A stretch of DNA of 64,000 nt, taken from the NCBI RefSeq assembly GCF_001294625.1, contig NZ_CP012677.1, positions 124,001-188,000 of the forward strand, given 5' to 3'. Origin of the DNA: Arthrobacter alpinus. GTDB lineage: Bacteria > Actinomycetota > Actinomycetes > Actinomycetales > Micrococcaceae. The first letter of the stretch is position 1. Every line of letters begins with the position of its first letter. Below, in pieces: positions 25,319-34,986 of the stretch. Both the position numbers and the translations under genes were made by a program. The notes below the pieces were generated by a model. That model saw only the letters and a program-made list of their open reading frames with translations, did not search any database and was not told where the DNA came from.

Positions 25319-26367
25319 GTGCAGTGCAAACTGGGGCAGCCACCCTGGCCGGGGACCAAGACCAGCGGAGGCCTGTCCTGGAACTGAAAAATATTCATGT
25401 CCGGCACAGCATCAAGGGCCTAAGCCTGTTCGGCAAGGAAACGGTATTTGCCCTGACAGGTGCCAACCTCAGTGTCTCCGCGGGTGAAACTGTGGGGATA
25501 GTCGGAGAATCCGGCTGCGGAAAGTCCACACTCGCAAAGGCCATTGTCGGCCTGCAAAAACCGTCCGACGGTGAGATCTACTTCAACGGGGCTTCCCTGT
25601 GGGACATGTCGGCAGACCGCCGTCGCACGGAGTTTGGCCGCAACGTCGGCATGATCTTCCAGGACCCGTCGACGGCCCTCAACCGACGCCTGGCCATCCG
25701 ACGGATCCTGCGCGACCCGCTGGATGTCCATGGGATCGGCGACGGCGCCTCCCGAGACCGCCGCGTGCGGGAGCTGATGAATCTCGTGGGTCTGCCGGAG
25801 AGTGCCGCCGACGCATTGCCAACACAGCTTTCGGGCGGGCAACGCCAGAGGGTCGCCATCGGCAGGGCCTTGGCACTGGGACCCTCTCTGCTGGTGGCCG
25901 ATGAACCCACGTCCGCGCTGGATGTTTCGGTACGGGCCCAAATCTTGAACCTCCTGCTCAAGCTGCAGAAGGAGATGAACCTGGCCATGATCTTCATCTC
26001 CCACGACATCCAAACCGTCAGGCGCATGAGCGACCGCATCGCAACGATGTACCTGGGCAGGATTGTCGAGGAAGTTCCTTCAGCACTAACCCCCGAAGGT
26101 GTCGCCCACCCCTACACCAAGGCGCTGCTCTCAGCCACGCCCAGCATTCTGGATGAGATCAACCCAATCAGCCTCGAAGGTCCCGTGCCATCGGCCGTTC
26201 GACCGCCGTCGGGGTGCCCTTTCCGTACCCGTTGCTGGAAAGCAAGCAGCGAATGTGCCCAGGAGATGCCACCGGTGAGCGTCCTCAGCCAAGAACCGTT
26301 GCACACGCTGCGTTGTTTCCACCCTGTGAACAGCGGCGATGCAAGCGCGCCGACCCCATCCATTTAG
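25315..26367 (+). CDS. ABC transporter ATPase (DppF/OppF type)
   Basis: This 350-residue second ATPase has Walker A 'GESGCGKST' at 64-72, 'QLSGGQRQRVAIGRALAL', Walker B 'LLVADEPTSALD', and the C-terminal oligopeptide-transporter extension 'SGCPFRTRCWKAS' with two Cys. It should form a heterodimer with the ATPase half of the preceding fusion protein and power uptake. The ATG overlaps the previous stop (ATGA). It is followed after 46 bases by the first Gfo/Idh/MocA gene, with its own AAGAGG site, so one transcript is likely. Confidence 0.94.
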   Translation: MSAVQTGAATLAGDQDQRRPVLELKNIHVRHSIKGLSLFGKETVFALTGANLSVSAGETVGIVGESGCGKSTLAKAIVGLQKPSDGEIYFNGASLWDMSADRRRTEFGRNVGMIFQDPSTALNRRLAIRRILRDPLDVHGIGDGASRDRRVRELMNLVGLPESAADALPTQLSGGQRQRVAIGRALALGPSLLVADEPTSALDVSVRAQILNLLLKLQKEMNLAMIFISHDIQTVRRMSDRIATMYLGRIVEEVPSALTPEGVAHPYTKALLSATPSILDEINPISLEGPVPSAVRPPSGCPFRTRCWKASSECAQEMPPVSVLSQEPLHTLRCFHPVNSGDASAPTPSI

Positions 26368-26413
26368 TTACTGCCCACCACTTTGTACCACCCATATTCC
26401 TAAGAGGTTGACC

Positions 26414-27514
26414 ATGCATTTCACTCCCATCCGTGTAGCCGTGCTCGGCTCCGGATTCTTCGGAAACACGCTTGCCATGGCATGCAAGGATCACGACGAC
26501 TTCGACGTCGTTGCCATCTGCGATCTTGACGCGGCATCCGCGCACGAGCTCGCGGGCAGGGCCGGGGCCCGCGCGATCTCAGATCCTGCAGAGCTGGCCA
26601 CGGCCACTGACATTGACCTGGTCATGATCGCCACACCCAACCACACCCATGCCACGGCCACCATGGCGTTGCTTCAAGCGGGCAAGAGTGTTTTTGTGGA
26701 AAAGCCACTGGCCATCACGGCAGAAGATGCCCTGGCGGTTATGGCCGCCGCAGCACTCAGTGAAGGCCGCCTCCTGGTGGGCCATGTGGAGCGGACCATG
26801 CCAGGAATCAAAAGACTGTTCCTTGAGGCGCGGTCCGGGGCACTGGGAACCTTGTTGGAGGGCTATGGGAGCCGCTCCCGGCTGGTCCATGTACCAGAAG
26901 GAGCAGAAGACTGGTGGAAGCTCGACCGGAGCCGAAGCGGTGGCGAGCTATTGCATGAGATTCACGAACTTGACTTGTTGACGTGGGTCTTCGGTGAGCC
27001 GGTGGAAATCCGCACCACTGCTGGGGCACCGCGACCGGTGGGTACTCGTGTGGAAGACAGTGTGCACAAGACCACCTTGAAGTTCGCCTCGGGCGCCGTC
27101 GCCTATCACGAGCTGTCCACCTCCGCCCATGTCCCCGACTGGAAGTTCCGCGTCTCAGGCACCGAGGCTGCCGTAGAGGCAGACCTTAGAACTGCCGTGG
27201 TTCGCCGCTTCGTGGACGGCGTGGTGACCGAACAATGGGGCATCTTCGATTCGGAGCGAGCCAACGATTCACTGCGGGAGTCTTCCCAAAAGAAGCAGTC
27301 CTACAACGCGGCAGGAGCAGTGGGTCCGTACTGGATGCAGGCGGCCGTGGAAAGCGAGCTGTTGGAAATCCTTGCCGCGATGCGCGGGCAGGACAGTGTC
27401 TTGCTGGAGTCCCCGGCAACAGCAGTCCTGGCCGGGGTTGAAGCCATGGCGCAGGCCGAGGCAGCACGGGCCGTGGCCAAGATTGAGTCCAGCCCAGCGC
27501 TGGCCGGTGTTTGA
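26414..27514 (+). CDS. Gfo/Idh/MocA family oxidoreductase (1 of 3)
   Basis: The N-terminal Rossmann fold begins 'VAVLGSGFFGNTLAMACKDH', and the family motif 'VFVEKPLAITAEDAL' carries the EKP lysine. The larger C-terminal beta-sheet domain follows, with 'GGELLHEIHELDLLTWVFG' supplying the expected substrate-side Asp and His. I chose ATG 26414 over the upstream frame start at 26339 because AAGAGG lies six bases before it and the protein then begins at the nucleotide-binding fold. The enzyme oxidises or reduces a sugar, inositol or derivative with NAD(P). Three paralogues in a row suggest a multi-step oxidation, epimerisation or deglycosylation route. Confidence 0.92.
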   Translation: MHFTPIRVAVLGSGFFGNTLAMACKDHDDFDVVAICDLDAASAHELAGRAGARAISDPAELATATDIDLVMIATPNHTHATATMALLQAGKSVFVEKPLAITAEDALAVMAAAALSEGRLLVGHVERTMPGIKRLFLEARSGALGTLLEGYGSRSRLVHVPEGAEDWWKLDRSRSGGELLHEIHELDLLTWVFGEPVEIRTTAGAPRPVGTRVEDSVHKTTLKFASGAVAYHELSTSAHVPDWKFRVSGTEAAVEADLRTAVVRRFVDGVVTEQWGIFDSERANDSLRESSQKKQSYNAAGAVGPYWMQAAVESELLEILAAMRGQDSVLLESPATAVLAGVEAMAQAEAARAVAKIESSPALAGV

Positions 27515-28536
27515 TCGTGGGGAGCACCGTCGCGATCATCGGTAGCGGCAACATTGCCCGTGACCACCTCACCGCCCTGCGCGCCATACCTGGCGTCGAT
27601 GTTTCCTACGTTTACGGCTCCAATCTTGAGCGTGCGGCCTCCCTGGCTGCCCTCTACCCGGGAGCGAAAGCCACCACGGACATTGGTCAGATCCTCAAGG
27701 ATCCTGCCATAACGGCGGTGGACATTGCCAACGCGACCCCGGATCATGCACGGTTCGCCATTGCCGCCGGTGAAGCGGGCAAACACGTCCACGTGGAGAA
27801 GCCGGCAGCCCTGAACCTGGCGGACTTGGACGCGATGATAGCGGCCACCGAAGGGCGCGAGCTGAGCCTGATGGTGGGGCAGACAGTCCGCTTCCAACCC
27901 TCTATAGCAACCATTGCGGCGTCCTTGCAGGGCGGCGAGATTGGGACTCCACGGCTAGCCCATGTGAGCTGGTATACCGGCTACGTGTGGCCAGGTGGGT
28001 GGCGCGGATGGCAACTGGATGCCGCCAAGTCCGGCGGTCACCCCGTGCACAATGGCAGCCATTGCATTGACCTGGCCATCTGGCTGCTGCAACGCACACC
28101 TGTCAGGGTTTTTGCCCGCTCCTTTCCCAGCTATGCCGCGAAGATGCCGGTCCATGACAGCTTCCAACTCACAGTGAAATTCGACGACGGCTCCTTGGCT
28201 CTGTTGGAGATCTCCTATTCGCTGCGTAAACATGCCGACACGTTGCGCCGGATTGTGGTTGCCGGGTCGGAGGGCACCTTGGCGCACAGCACCGACGACG
28301 ACCCCGGGCTCACCAGCGACGGAGCACGGCCCGCACCAAGCTCCGTGGAAGGTGCAATGACGGCACAGCTAAGCCACTGGATTGACCTGGTCGAGGGACG
28401 CGCCGATCCCATCGTGAAGACAGCTGAAGTCCGGGCCGCGCTTGCCACCGGGCTGGCTGCCCAGCAATCTCTAGATACCGGGCGGGCCATCGAACTTTCC
28501 ATTCCATCCATCCACGCGAAAGGCGCCATCCTGTGA
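27511..28536 (+). CDS. Gfo/Idh/MocA family oxidoreductase (2 of 3)
   Basis: This 341-residue protein has an N-terminal Rossmann motif 'VAIIGSGNIARDHLTAL', the 'KHVHVEKPAALNLADLD' loop with its Lys, and a C-terminal 'GGHPVHNGSHCIDLAIWLL' segment with the catalytic Asp and His pair. The predicted TTG start overlaps the stop of the previous gene; GTG 27517 is an alternative. It differs clearly from its neighbours in sequence, so the three are old paralogues rather than recent duplicates. A role in metabolising the substrate of the adjacent importer is inferred. Confidence 0.9.
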   Translation: MIVGSTVAIIGSGNIARDHLTALRAIPGVDVSYVYGSNLERAASLAALYPGAKATTDIGQILKDPAITAVDIANATPDHARFAIAAGEAGKHVHVEKPAALNLADLDAMIAATEGRELSLMVGQTVRFQPSIATIAASLQGGEIGTPRLAHVSWYTGYVWPGGWRGWQLDAAKSGGHPVHNGSHCIDLAIWLLQRTPVRVFARSFPSYAAKMPVHDSFQLTVKFDDGSLALLEISYSLRKHADTLRRIVVAGSEGTLAHSTDDDPGLTSDGARPAPSSVEGAMTAQLSHWIDLVEGRADPIVKTAEVRAALATGLAAQQSLDTGRAIELSIPSIHAKGAIL

Positions 28537-29609
28537 ACGCCACCACTTGGCTGAAACCCAAACTTCGGATCGGCTTCCTTTCCGGAATCCGCCATGCGGT
28601 ACCGTACGCCGAAATTCTGGCTGACCTCCCCGACGTCGAACTTGTTGGGGTGGCTGAGGAGCCCCAGTCACCCGCGTGGATGAAGGAGGACAGTGCCAAG
28701 GCCGCAGCGGCCGTCGGGATCACCTATTTCGATTCTCTCGGGCCCCTGCTTGACGCGAACGCAGTCGACGCGCTCATCGTGTGCAGCGAACCCACTAGGC
28801 ATGCTGCCCTGGCGGCCCGGGCCTTGGCGGCGGGCCTGCACGTCCTAGTGGACAAGCCCATTGGCACCAGCCGGGCAGACATCGACCAACTGGTCCGAGC
28901 GGAGGAGGCTGCGGTTGGCACTCTGAGCGTCATTAACAGGCTGCATTCTCCCGCGGTGCAGCGTCTGCGGCGTTGGATCGATGCGGGCACCATGGGGCTT
29001 CCCCTGCACGTGGACGTTGAGTGGTTTGCCAGTGGGGCACACTTCGCGACCTCGGTGGAGCGACCCGAGCTGGTGGTGGATCCTTCGCTGTCAGGGGGAG
29101 GGGAGCTGTTGAATTTCCTTTTGTACCCGGTGGACTACATCCGCTTCCTGACAGGGCTGGAAGTGGTGGAAGTTCATTGCGAGGCGTCAACTTTGTTTGG
29201 CACGCTGCACGAAGAAAACGGCGTGGAGGATTGTGCCATCGTCTCGCTGCTCCTCCAGAACGGGGTCACGGCCACTGTCACGCTGGGCAGGGTTCCTGCC
29301 GCACCGGGCCTAGGCCCGGTCTCGTCGAGCATTAGGATTCTTGGATCGCACGGTAATGCCAGTTCCGACGACGATAAACCTCAGGTCAGCCGGTATGACA
29401 GCGCGGGTGGTGTCGCGGCGCTGCCCATCGGCGGTCCCAGTTCCGTAGCGATTTTGCGTATCATGCTGAAGCAGTATGTTCAGGACCTGCAGTCAGGGTC
29501 CACGCCGGGGTATGGCATCTCTGACGCTGCGGCAAGTTTGGCCATCATCGAGGCGGCCTATGAGTCCGTGGTTCAAGGACAACCAGTTACCGTCGCATCG
29601 TACGGTTGA
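28533..29609 (+). CDS. Gfo/Idh/MocA family oxidoreductase (3 of 3)
   Basis: This 358-residue protein starts at GTG 28533, overlapping the previous stop as GTGA. The N-terminus reads 'LRIGFLSGIRHAVPYAEI', a variant nucleotide-binding motif with less standard glycines. 'HVLVDKPIGTSRADIDQL' replaces the usual EKP by DKP. The C-terminal domain has 'GGGELLNFLLYPVDYIRFL', where the usual H is replaced by Y or D residues, so the catalytic set is less canonical than in the first two and a non-redox or altered role is possible. The 3' end overlaps the convergent beta-helix gene by 37 bases. Confidence 0.87.
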   Translation: MNATTWLKPKLRIGFLSGIRHAVPYAEILADLPDVELVGVAEEPQSPAWMKEDSAKAAAAVGITYFDSLGPLLDANAVDALIVCSEPTRHAALAARALAAGLHVLVDKPIGTSRADIDQLVRAEEAAVGTLSVINRLHSPAVQRLRRWIDAGTMGLPLHVDVEWFASGAHFATSVERPELVVDPSLSGGGELLNFLLYPVDYIRFLTGLEVVEVHCEASTLFGTLHEENGVEDCAIVSLLLQNGVTATVTLGRVPAAPGLGPVSSSIRILGSHGNASSDDDKPQVSRYDSAGGVAALPIGGPSSVAILRIMLKQYVQDLQSGSTPGYGISDAAASLAIIEAAYESVVQGQPVTVASYG

Positions 29610-31720
29610 GTTCGCCGTGCGGGCAGATACCCTGGCGCTGGTGGGAAGAGCCGCCTTTGTGTTTGGCCCAAATTCGCGGGTAGCAGTGGTTTCGCACGTC
29701 TCTGGCCAGGGTTAGCGCGATGGTGAACCATCCGCGACCCCAATGTCGGGGTCAAAGCAATCCTCACCCGGCGCCACCAAAAGCGATACAGAATCACCCC
29801 GCACTCGCTACCAAAAGCCTCTTCCATACAAAGGTCCGTGGGCAAGTACAGTGCTGTTGCTGTGGGCAGGATAATATGGGCGACCCACCCACGGCTTCGA
29901 GTGTTGCGGTGCTGCGGCGGCTCTTTCGCTAGGCCGTTGTAGGCGCCAATATTCGGAGCCCAGGTCGAGTTCACTGGCCAGCTGAAGATGTCGGTTCCTC
30001 CGTTGCTAGGAACGATCACTCCCGCACTGATGGCAGGCGATCCAGCACCAAGAGCAAACTGCGGTGAGGCGAACCAGTCGTTTCCGTGATAGCTCGGTTG
30101 GATCATCAACGGGTCGGCAACGACGCTGCTAGCGTCCTGGCCGGTGGCGGTCTGGAAGGCGGCGAGAGAGCTGTAGGAGGTGTTGTTGTAGGTGAAAGTG
30201 GGAGTCCCCCCACTGGCAAAGTAGCGGTTGTTGTTCAGCGTGGCGTTGTTCGTCGTGGTCGAGATCATGGGGCTTGCTGATCCGCGGTAGATGAGGTTGT
30301 TACGGACCTTTACCGTCGCCGGGGCAAGGAAGGGGCTTTGGAGTCTGATGCCCTGCCCGGAGCTGGCCCTGGTCAGGGTGTTGTTGTAGATGTCCAGTGA
30401 GGTCACACCCCCGGTGGCATAGGGTTTGCTGACCATAATGTCGGGGGCCGAGGCGTATTTCGTGCCGTTGTTGGACATAATGTTGTAGCGGATCACCGCA
30501 TCGCTGGGACCGTCGCCGGCGATGACTGAGGCGCCGTAGTTGTGGTTGTCATGAAGAAAGTTGTACTGGATCAAGTTGTTGGTTGTCATTCGGTCGGCGT
30601 CTAGGCTTGAACCGTCGTTGCCGGAATATCCCTCCCGGTTGCCCCAGGCATTGTTCCACTGGGCAGTGACGCTGTCGGTTGTGTCCCACCATGCCCCTTC
30701 CCCGTTCATGCCGGACGGGTTGGCCGGGCTGGCACCTGATCCCGAGCCGTTGTTGTAAAGCTGGTTGCCACCGATGAGCACGTTCGTGGCACCAAAGACT
30801 TGGAGTCCGGTGGCGTCGTTGTCGTGCAGTTTCGAGTATTGGACGCGCACGTTCTGAACCCCTGTTTTAGGTTGCGGGGTGGTGTCTGTTGCCAGATTCA
30901 TGTGGCAACCGGGGGTGTTTTCACCGTTATATCCGTTGGATGCAGGGTCGTATTCGGCCATGTGGTAATGTCCCAGCTGCACGCCGGCGATGTGGTTGTT
31001 GTTCGCTTCGACGTTGTCCAGGAGGATTCCGGAAATTGACGTGGTGGCCTCGCAGGGTTCGATGACGATTCCGCCGGCGCCGACCACCCACTGGTTGAAT
31101 GCCCCGACCCAGCCGTTGTCGTGGACGTGGACATTGCGGATGGTGATGCCGCTGTAGGCGGTGTTCGGGGTGGTGGCAGTGATGTGGATGTTTTGCCAGT
31201 ACCCGCCGGTAACTTCCAGGTTCTGGATGGTCCAGTTGTTTTGGTTGGTCAGGCTAATTGCAGCTTCCGGGCCTGTAGGCCCGGTGGGCCCGGCAATGAT
31301 GGGAGCAGCGCCTGTGCCGTACGCGTCGAGAGTGATGGGCGAGCCCGCAGTACCCGATCCGAGGGGGATCAGAGCTCCAGAGCAGGTAGTTCCTCTTTTG
31401 AAGTAGACAGTGTCGCCTGCGGCGAATGTCTGGGAGTTGACGGTGGCGAGGCCGTTCCAAGGAGATGCCTGGGTTCCTGTGCCGCTGGTGGAGCCCGAAC
31501 AATCGACATAGTGCGTCGAGCTTGACGCCGAGGCAGGGACGGCAGCTCCGAAGGCACTGAGGACCACTGCGGCGGCGACAAATACGCTGATGGACGCACG
31601 GCGATGTGGGGGCTTGGCGCTTGGCTGGCGGTTACTTGTGGACGGTGTTTTCGGTGACAAAGCTGCTCCACGTTGAGTTGTCCGTGGTGATTCCCTGCGC
31701 ATTGCGCGGGCATGGTGCAC
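29573..31720 (-). CDS. secreted right-handed parallel beta-helix protein (pectate lyase-like)
   Basis: The 715-residue frame has a long basic N-terminus, a hydrophobic signal core ('ISVFVAAAVVLSAFGAAVPA') and cleavage near ASA. Residues about 75-600 contain repeated Asn-rich coils ('NVHVHDNGWVGAFN', 'NQLYNNGSG', 'YNIMSNNG', 'IYNNTLTRA'), the signature of parallel beta-helix carbohydrate-active proteins, and it ends naturally at 'NIGAYNG'. The last 115 residues are Arg/Pro-rich and unlike the family. A TAG lies one base out of frame just after GAYNG, so the tail is probably read-through caused by a single-base change. It is the last gene of the carbohydrate ABC operon and probably attacks or binds a polysaccharide outside the cell. 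Confidence 0.8.
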   Translation of the reverse strand: MHHARAMRRESPRTTQRGAALSPKTPSTSNRQPSAKPPHRRASISVFVAAAVVLSAFGAAVPASASSSTHYVDCSGSTSGTGTQASPWNGLATVNSQTFAAGDTVYFKRGTTCSGALIPLGSGTAGSPITLDAYGTGAAPIIAGPTGPTGPEAAISLTNQNNWTIQNLEVTGGYWQNIHITATTPNTAYSGITIRNVHVHDNGWVGAFNQWVVGAGGIVIEPCEATTSISGILLDNVEANNNHIAGVQLGHYHMAEYDPASNGYNGENTPGCHMNLATDTTPQPKTGVQNVRVQYSKLHDNDATGLQVFGATNVLIGGNQLYNNGSGSGASPANPSGMNGEGAWWDTTDSVTAQWNNAWGNREGYSGNDGSSLDADRMTTNNLIQYNFLHDNHNYGASVIAGDGPSDAVIRYNIMSNNGTKYASAPDIMVSKPYATGGVTSLDIYNNTLTRASSGQGIRLQSPFLAPATVKVRNNLIYRGSASPMISTTTNNATLNNNRYFASGGTPTFTYNNTSYSSLAAFQTATGQDASSVVADPLMIQPSYHGNDWFASPQFALGAGSPAISAGVIVPSNGGTDIFSWPVNSTWAPNIGAYNGLAKEPPQHRNTRSRGWVAHIILPTATALYLPTDLCMEEAFGSECGVILYRFWWRRVRIALTPTLGSRMVHHRANPGQRRAKPLLPANLGQTQRRLFPPAPGYLPARRTQPYDATVTGCP

Positions 31721-31782
31721 GATAATCCTGGCGGGATGCTCGCTAGGTGGTGCATCCCGCCGGACTTTTCTGTTAGCTGCAG

Positions 31783-33093
31783 CTATTTGACGGTAAGCCC
31801 TTTTGCCTTGATTTCTGAAGTGGCCTTTTCCTGCAGCCCGTCGATGATTGTTGGGATGGGGTTGTCTTTGCTGGCCTTGACAAGACTATTGGTGATCTCG
31901 GTGTTGAGTTCAGTTTGGACCGGTCCCCACTGCCAGTCGTACTTCATGTTCTTGGCTATGTCCTTGAACGGCGCATATATCGGGGAGTTCCCGAAGAATG
32001 GCACTGGCTGGTCCACCACTGGATTGCTCAGTCCGGCTACCGATGCGGGCCAGAGGCCACCTTTACTGACAAGTTCCTTCACTGAGGCCGGGTCGGTGCT
32101 CATCCATTGGGCGAACTTGACAGCGGCCTCGGGCGTTTTGCAGCCTTTGAGGATGGCGGTCGAGGATCCTCCCATGTCAGCGTTGGTCTGTGGTGAATCG
32201 GTCCAGACCGGCAGGGGTGCCACTGCCCATTTTCCGGAAGTTGAAGGTACATTTTGTGCGATAACGGCGGTATCCCAGAGCCCGAATGGTTCAGAAAGGA
32301 TCTTTCCTTCGGCCATCTGCTTGTATAGCGCGGGGGTGTAGCTTTCCTGGGATGTGATGGATCCGTCGTCGATCATGCTCTGCCAGAAGGCGGCGACTTT
32401 CTTCGTTGCCGCGTCATTGACGTGCACTCCCCAGGAGTCCTTGTTGAGGGTGAACCAGCTGGCTCCTGCCTGGCGGCTTACGCCGGCCCAGAAGGTTGCG
32501 TCGTTGCTGAAGTAGCCCAAGGATACCGTGGGATCGGCCGCCTTGACTTTGGCTGCGTCCGCTTTGTAGTCTTCCCATGTTTTGGGTGCCGTGATGCCAT
32601 ACTGCTCGAAAAGGTCCTTTCGGTACAGGAGGGCCATGGGTGCGGTGTCAACGGGGATGCCGTAGACGCCGTCGGCGATGGACACCGATTTCCAACCTGC
32701 GGGGGTGAATTGGCTGTCCATGCCTTTGGTGTACTTGCTGATGTCCTGGGCGGCTCCCTGGACCACGAAGTTGGGTAGCGACTCGTATCCGATTTGGGCC
32801 AAGCAGGGTGCGTTGCCCGCTTGAACTGCCGTGAAGACTTTCGGATAGGACTTGACGCCGGAAGGTGTTTGGTTGAACTTGACCTGGGTGTTCGGATTTT
32901 GCTTGTTCCAGAGGTCAATGGCTTCTTTGTATCCCGGGGCCCAACCCCAGAAGTCCATGGTGACTTTTTCTGTAGTGGCGCCAGTACTTGCACCGCTGCC
33001 TATTGTTGCGGAGCCTGAACAGCCAGAGAGTGCGATACCGGCTGCTAGGGCGGCGGCCGCAATGGTCCATGCCTTCTTCGTGGTGTTTTTCAT
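31783..33093 (-). CDS. carbohydrate ABC transporter substrate-binding lipoprotein
   Basis: This 436-residue family 1 solute-binding protein has a Lys-rich signal peptide and lipobox 'LSGCSG' (Cys25). The mature part begins 'VTMDFWGWAPGYKEAIDLWN' and has the usual hinge and late aromatic motifs ('SEPFGLWDTAV'). It captures a sugar or oligosaccharide for the two MalFG-type permeases encoded just upstream. AAAGGAAAAAT precedes the ATG. No ATPase is encoded in the cluster, so a shared MsiK-like ATPase elsewhere is likely, as is common in actinobacteria. Confidence 0.93.
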   Translation of the reverse strand: MKNTTKKAWTIAAAALAAGIALSGCSGSATIGSGASTGATTEKVTMDFWGWAPGYKEAIDLWNKQNPNTQVKFNQTPSGVKSYPKVFTAVQAGNAPCLAQIGYESLPNFVVQGAAQDISKYTKGMDSQFTPAGWKSVSIADGVYGIPVDTAPMALLYRKDLFEQYGITAPKTWEDYKADAAKVKAADPTVSLGYFSNDATFWAGVSRQAGASWFTLNKDSWGVHVNDAATKKVAAFWQSMIDDGSITSQESYTPALYKQMAEGKILSEPFGLWDTAVIAQNVPSTSGKWAVAPLPVWTDSPQTNADMGGSSTAILKGCKTPEAAVKFAQWMSTDPASVKELVSKGGLWPASVAGLSNPVVDQPVPFFGNSPIYAPFKDIAKNMKYDWQWGPVQTELNTEITNSLVKASKDNPIPTIIDGLQEKATSEIKAKGLTVK

Positions 33094-33102
33094 ATTTTTC
33101 CT

Positions 33103-34053
33103 TTACTTGATTCCGCCGGCGGTGAGGCCCGCTTTCCAATACCGCTGCATCGTGAGGAACAAGGCGATGAGAGGCAAAACTGAGATGAATGCTGCAAAAA
33201 TGACGATGTTCGTCGGAACTGCGGCCCCCGTGACCATGGTTTGTTGCCAGGTTACGATGCCGACTGAGAGGGGCTGCAATTCCGGGCTGGAGACCATCAT
33301 CATGGGGAGGAAGTAGTTTGCCCAGGTGCCTACGAACTGGAGGAGGAATATCGTGACCAATGCCGGTCCCATAATTTTCATTCCGATGGAAAGGAAGATC
33401 CGCAGTTCTCCGGCACCGTCGACACGGCCGGCTTCCAGGAGCTCATCCGGGATGGTTGCTGCGTAGATCCGGGCTAGATAGATACCGAAGGGGCTGATAA
33501 GGAGGGGGATCATGACTGCCCAAGGGGTGTTGATGATCCCGATCTTTGAAAAGAGCAGGTAGAGAGGAACCGTGAGAAGCATGATCGGCATAAGTGTTGC
33601 GCCAAGGACAGTATTGAACACAGCTTCTCGGCCACGGAATTCATATTTGGCCAAGGCATAACCGGCCAGGGCTGATACCGCTGTACTGACGACAGCGCCA
33701 ACGATCGAATAGAGGAAGGAGTTGCCCATCCATCGGAAGAAGATGCCGTCTTGGCGCGTTAGAAGGTCTCGGAAATTGTCAAAGAAGTGTAGTTCGGAGA
33801 ACCAAAATGCGTTGGTTGAAAATAGGTCGCCATTGTTCTTCGTTGAGGCCACCACAAACCACCAGATGGGTATGAGGAAATAAAGCGCAGCCATGGTCAT
33901 CACGGCTAGGACGCCGTACTTGGTCAGCGCCGCGTGCTGACGCCGTCGATCAGCGGGCTCCACTCGCTGACTCAAGGGCTGGTCACTGTGGGGATCACTG
34001 ATCTTAGAGGCAGACGCCACTCGTTCAGCTACGTTGGATGCTCTTTGTTGCAT
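33103..34053 (-). CDS. carbohydrate ABC transporter permease (MalG type)
   Basis: This 316-residue inner-membrane protein has about six helices after a charged N-terminal tail. The EAA loop reads 'IPDELLEAGRVDGAGELRIF', and the sequence ends 'QRYWKAGLTAGGIK', the standard C-terminus of MalG-type sugar permeases. The ATG directly follows the stop of the first permease, with GGAGG ten bases upstream. It forms the channel with the MalF-type partner. Confidence 0.94.
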   Translation of the reverse strand: MQQRASNVAERVASASKISDPHSDQPLSQRVEPADRRRQHAALTKYGVLAVMTMAALYFLIPIWWFVVASTKNNGDLFSTNAFWFSELHFFDNFRDLLTRQDGIFFRWMGNSFLYSIVGAVVSTAVSALAGYALAKYEFRGREAVFNTVLGATLMPIMLLTVPLYLLFSKIGIINTPWAVMIPLLISPFGIYLARIYAATIPDELLEAGRVDGAGELRIFLSIGMKIMGPALVTIFLLQFVGTWANYFLPMMMVSSPELQPLSVGIVTWQQTMVTGAAVPTNIVIFAAFISVLPLIALFLTMQRYWKAGLTAGGIK

Positions 34054-34986
34054 TTAAAATGCACCTCCACGGCGCTGCTGGTACTTAAGGAATCCGAAGG
34101 ACAGGACAAGTGTCACTAGAGCCAGAATGACCGAGCGGGCCGCAGCACCGTTGAAATCGTTGCTCATCACCGCCGCATAAACGGCCATAACCGGGCTGAA
34201 GGTTGGGTCCACATTGGGCGCAGAATTGCGCAAGATGGCGGGCTCTGTGTAGAGCTGGATAGTGCCGATAATCGAGAAAACACTCGCCATGACTACTGCC
34301 GGCCGTATGAGTGGGACCTTGATTGCCCAAGCGGTTCGCCATGGTCCAGCACCGTCAATCGTGGCAGCTTCAAGTACCTCTGCGGGGAGGGCCTTCAGTG
34401 CCGAGTACATGATGATCATGTTGTAGCCCGTGAATCCCCAAGTGATCATATTGCCGATGGTGAAAGGGATAGCGAAGGGGGTGGTCATATCCAGCGTAAA
34501 TCCCAGAGCCTTCGCAATAGAAGTGAAGGGGGAGAGGGAGGGCTGGACTAGAAAGGCCCACATGAGGGCACTGACGACTCCCGGTATCGCGTAGGGCATG
34601 AAGTAGATGAGGTTGAAGGAACGTTTGCCAATGGTTCGGCGGGCGTCCAACAGTAGGGCCAGACTCAGGGCTAGTGCCAACATCAGGGGAACCTGGATGA
34701 CGCCGAGGATGATGACCCGAAGTATGGAAGTCGTAAAGGCCGGATCTGTTAAGGCAAGCACGTATTGGTCGAGTCCGGAAAAAGTGCTTCCGCCGGATGC
34801 CTTGGGACCAAAACCGGTGCCACTGGATAGCTGCATCCGGTGAATGCTTTGCCAAGCCGTGTAGCCGATAGGTATAACAAACACTGCCGCGAACAAGACG
34901 ATAGCTGGTGCTAAGAATCCCCAGGGTGCTTTGGCTGACTTGGAAGAACGAGTCATAACGGTTGTTTCGCTGCTTGGGACGGTCAT
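34054..34986 (-). CDS. carbohydrate ABC transporter permease (MalF type)
   Basis: The protein has six predicted helices, with 'WGFLAPAIVLFAAVFVIPIG' as the first. The EAA loop is 'LPAEVLEAATIDGAGPWRTA'. I chose ATG 34986 because it overlaps the stop of the DUF4091 gene as ATGA; the frame could extend eight codons upstream to 35010. It pairs with the MalG-type permease that follows without a gap. Confidence 0.93.
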   Translation of the reverse strand: MTVPSSETTVMTRSSKSAKAPWGFLAPAIVLFAAVFVIPIGYTAWQSIHRMQLSSGTGFGPKASGGSTFSGLDQYVLALTDPAFTTSILRVIILGVIQVPLMLALALSLALLLDARRTIGKRSFNLIYFMPYAIPGVVSALMWAFLVQPSLSPFTSIAKALGFTLDMTTPFAIPFTIGNMITWGFTGYNMIIMYSALKALPAEVLEAATIDGAGPWRTAWAIKVPLIRPAVVMASVFSIIGTIQLYTEPAILRNSAPNVDPTFSPVMAVYAAVMSNDFNGAAARSVILALVTLVLSFGFLKYQQRRGGAF

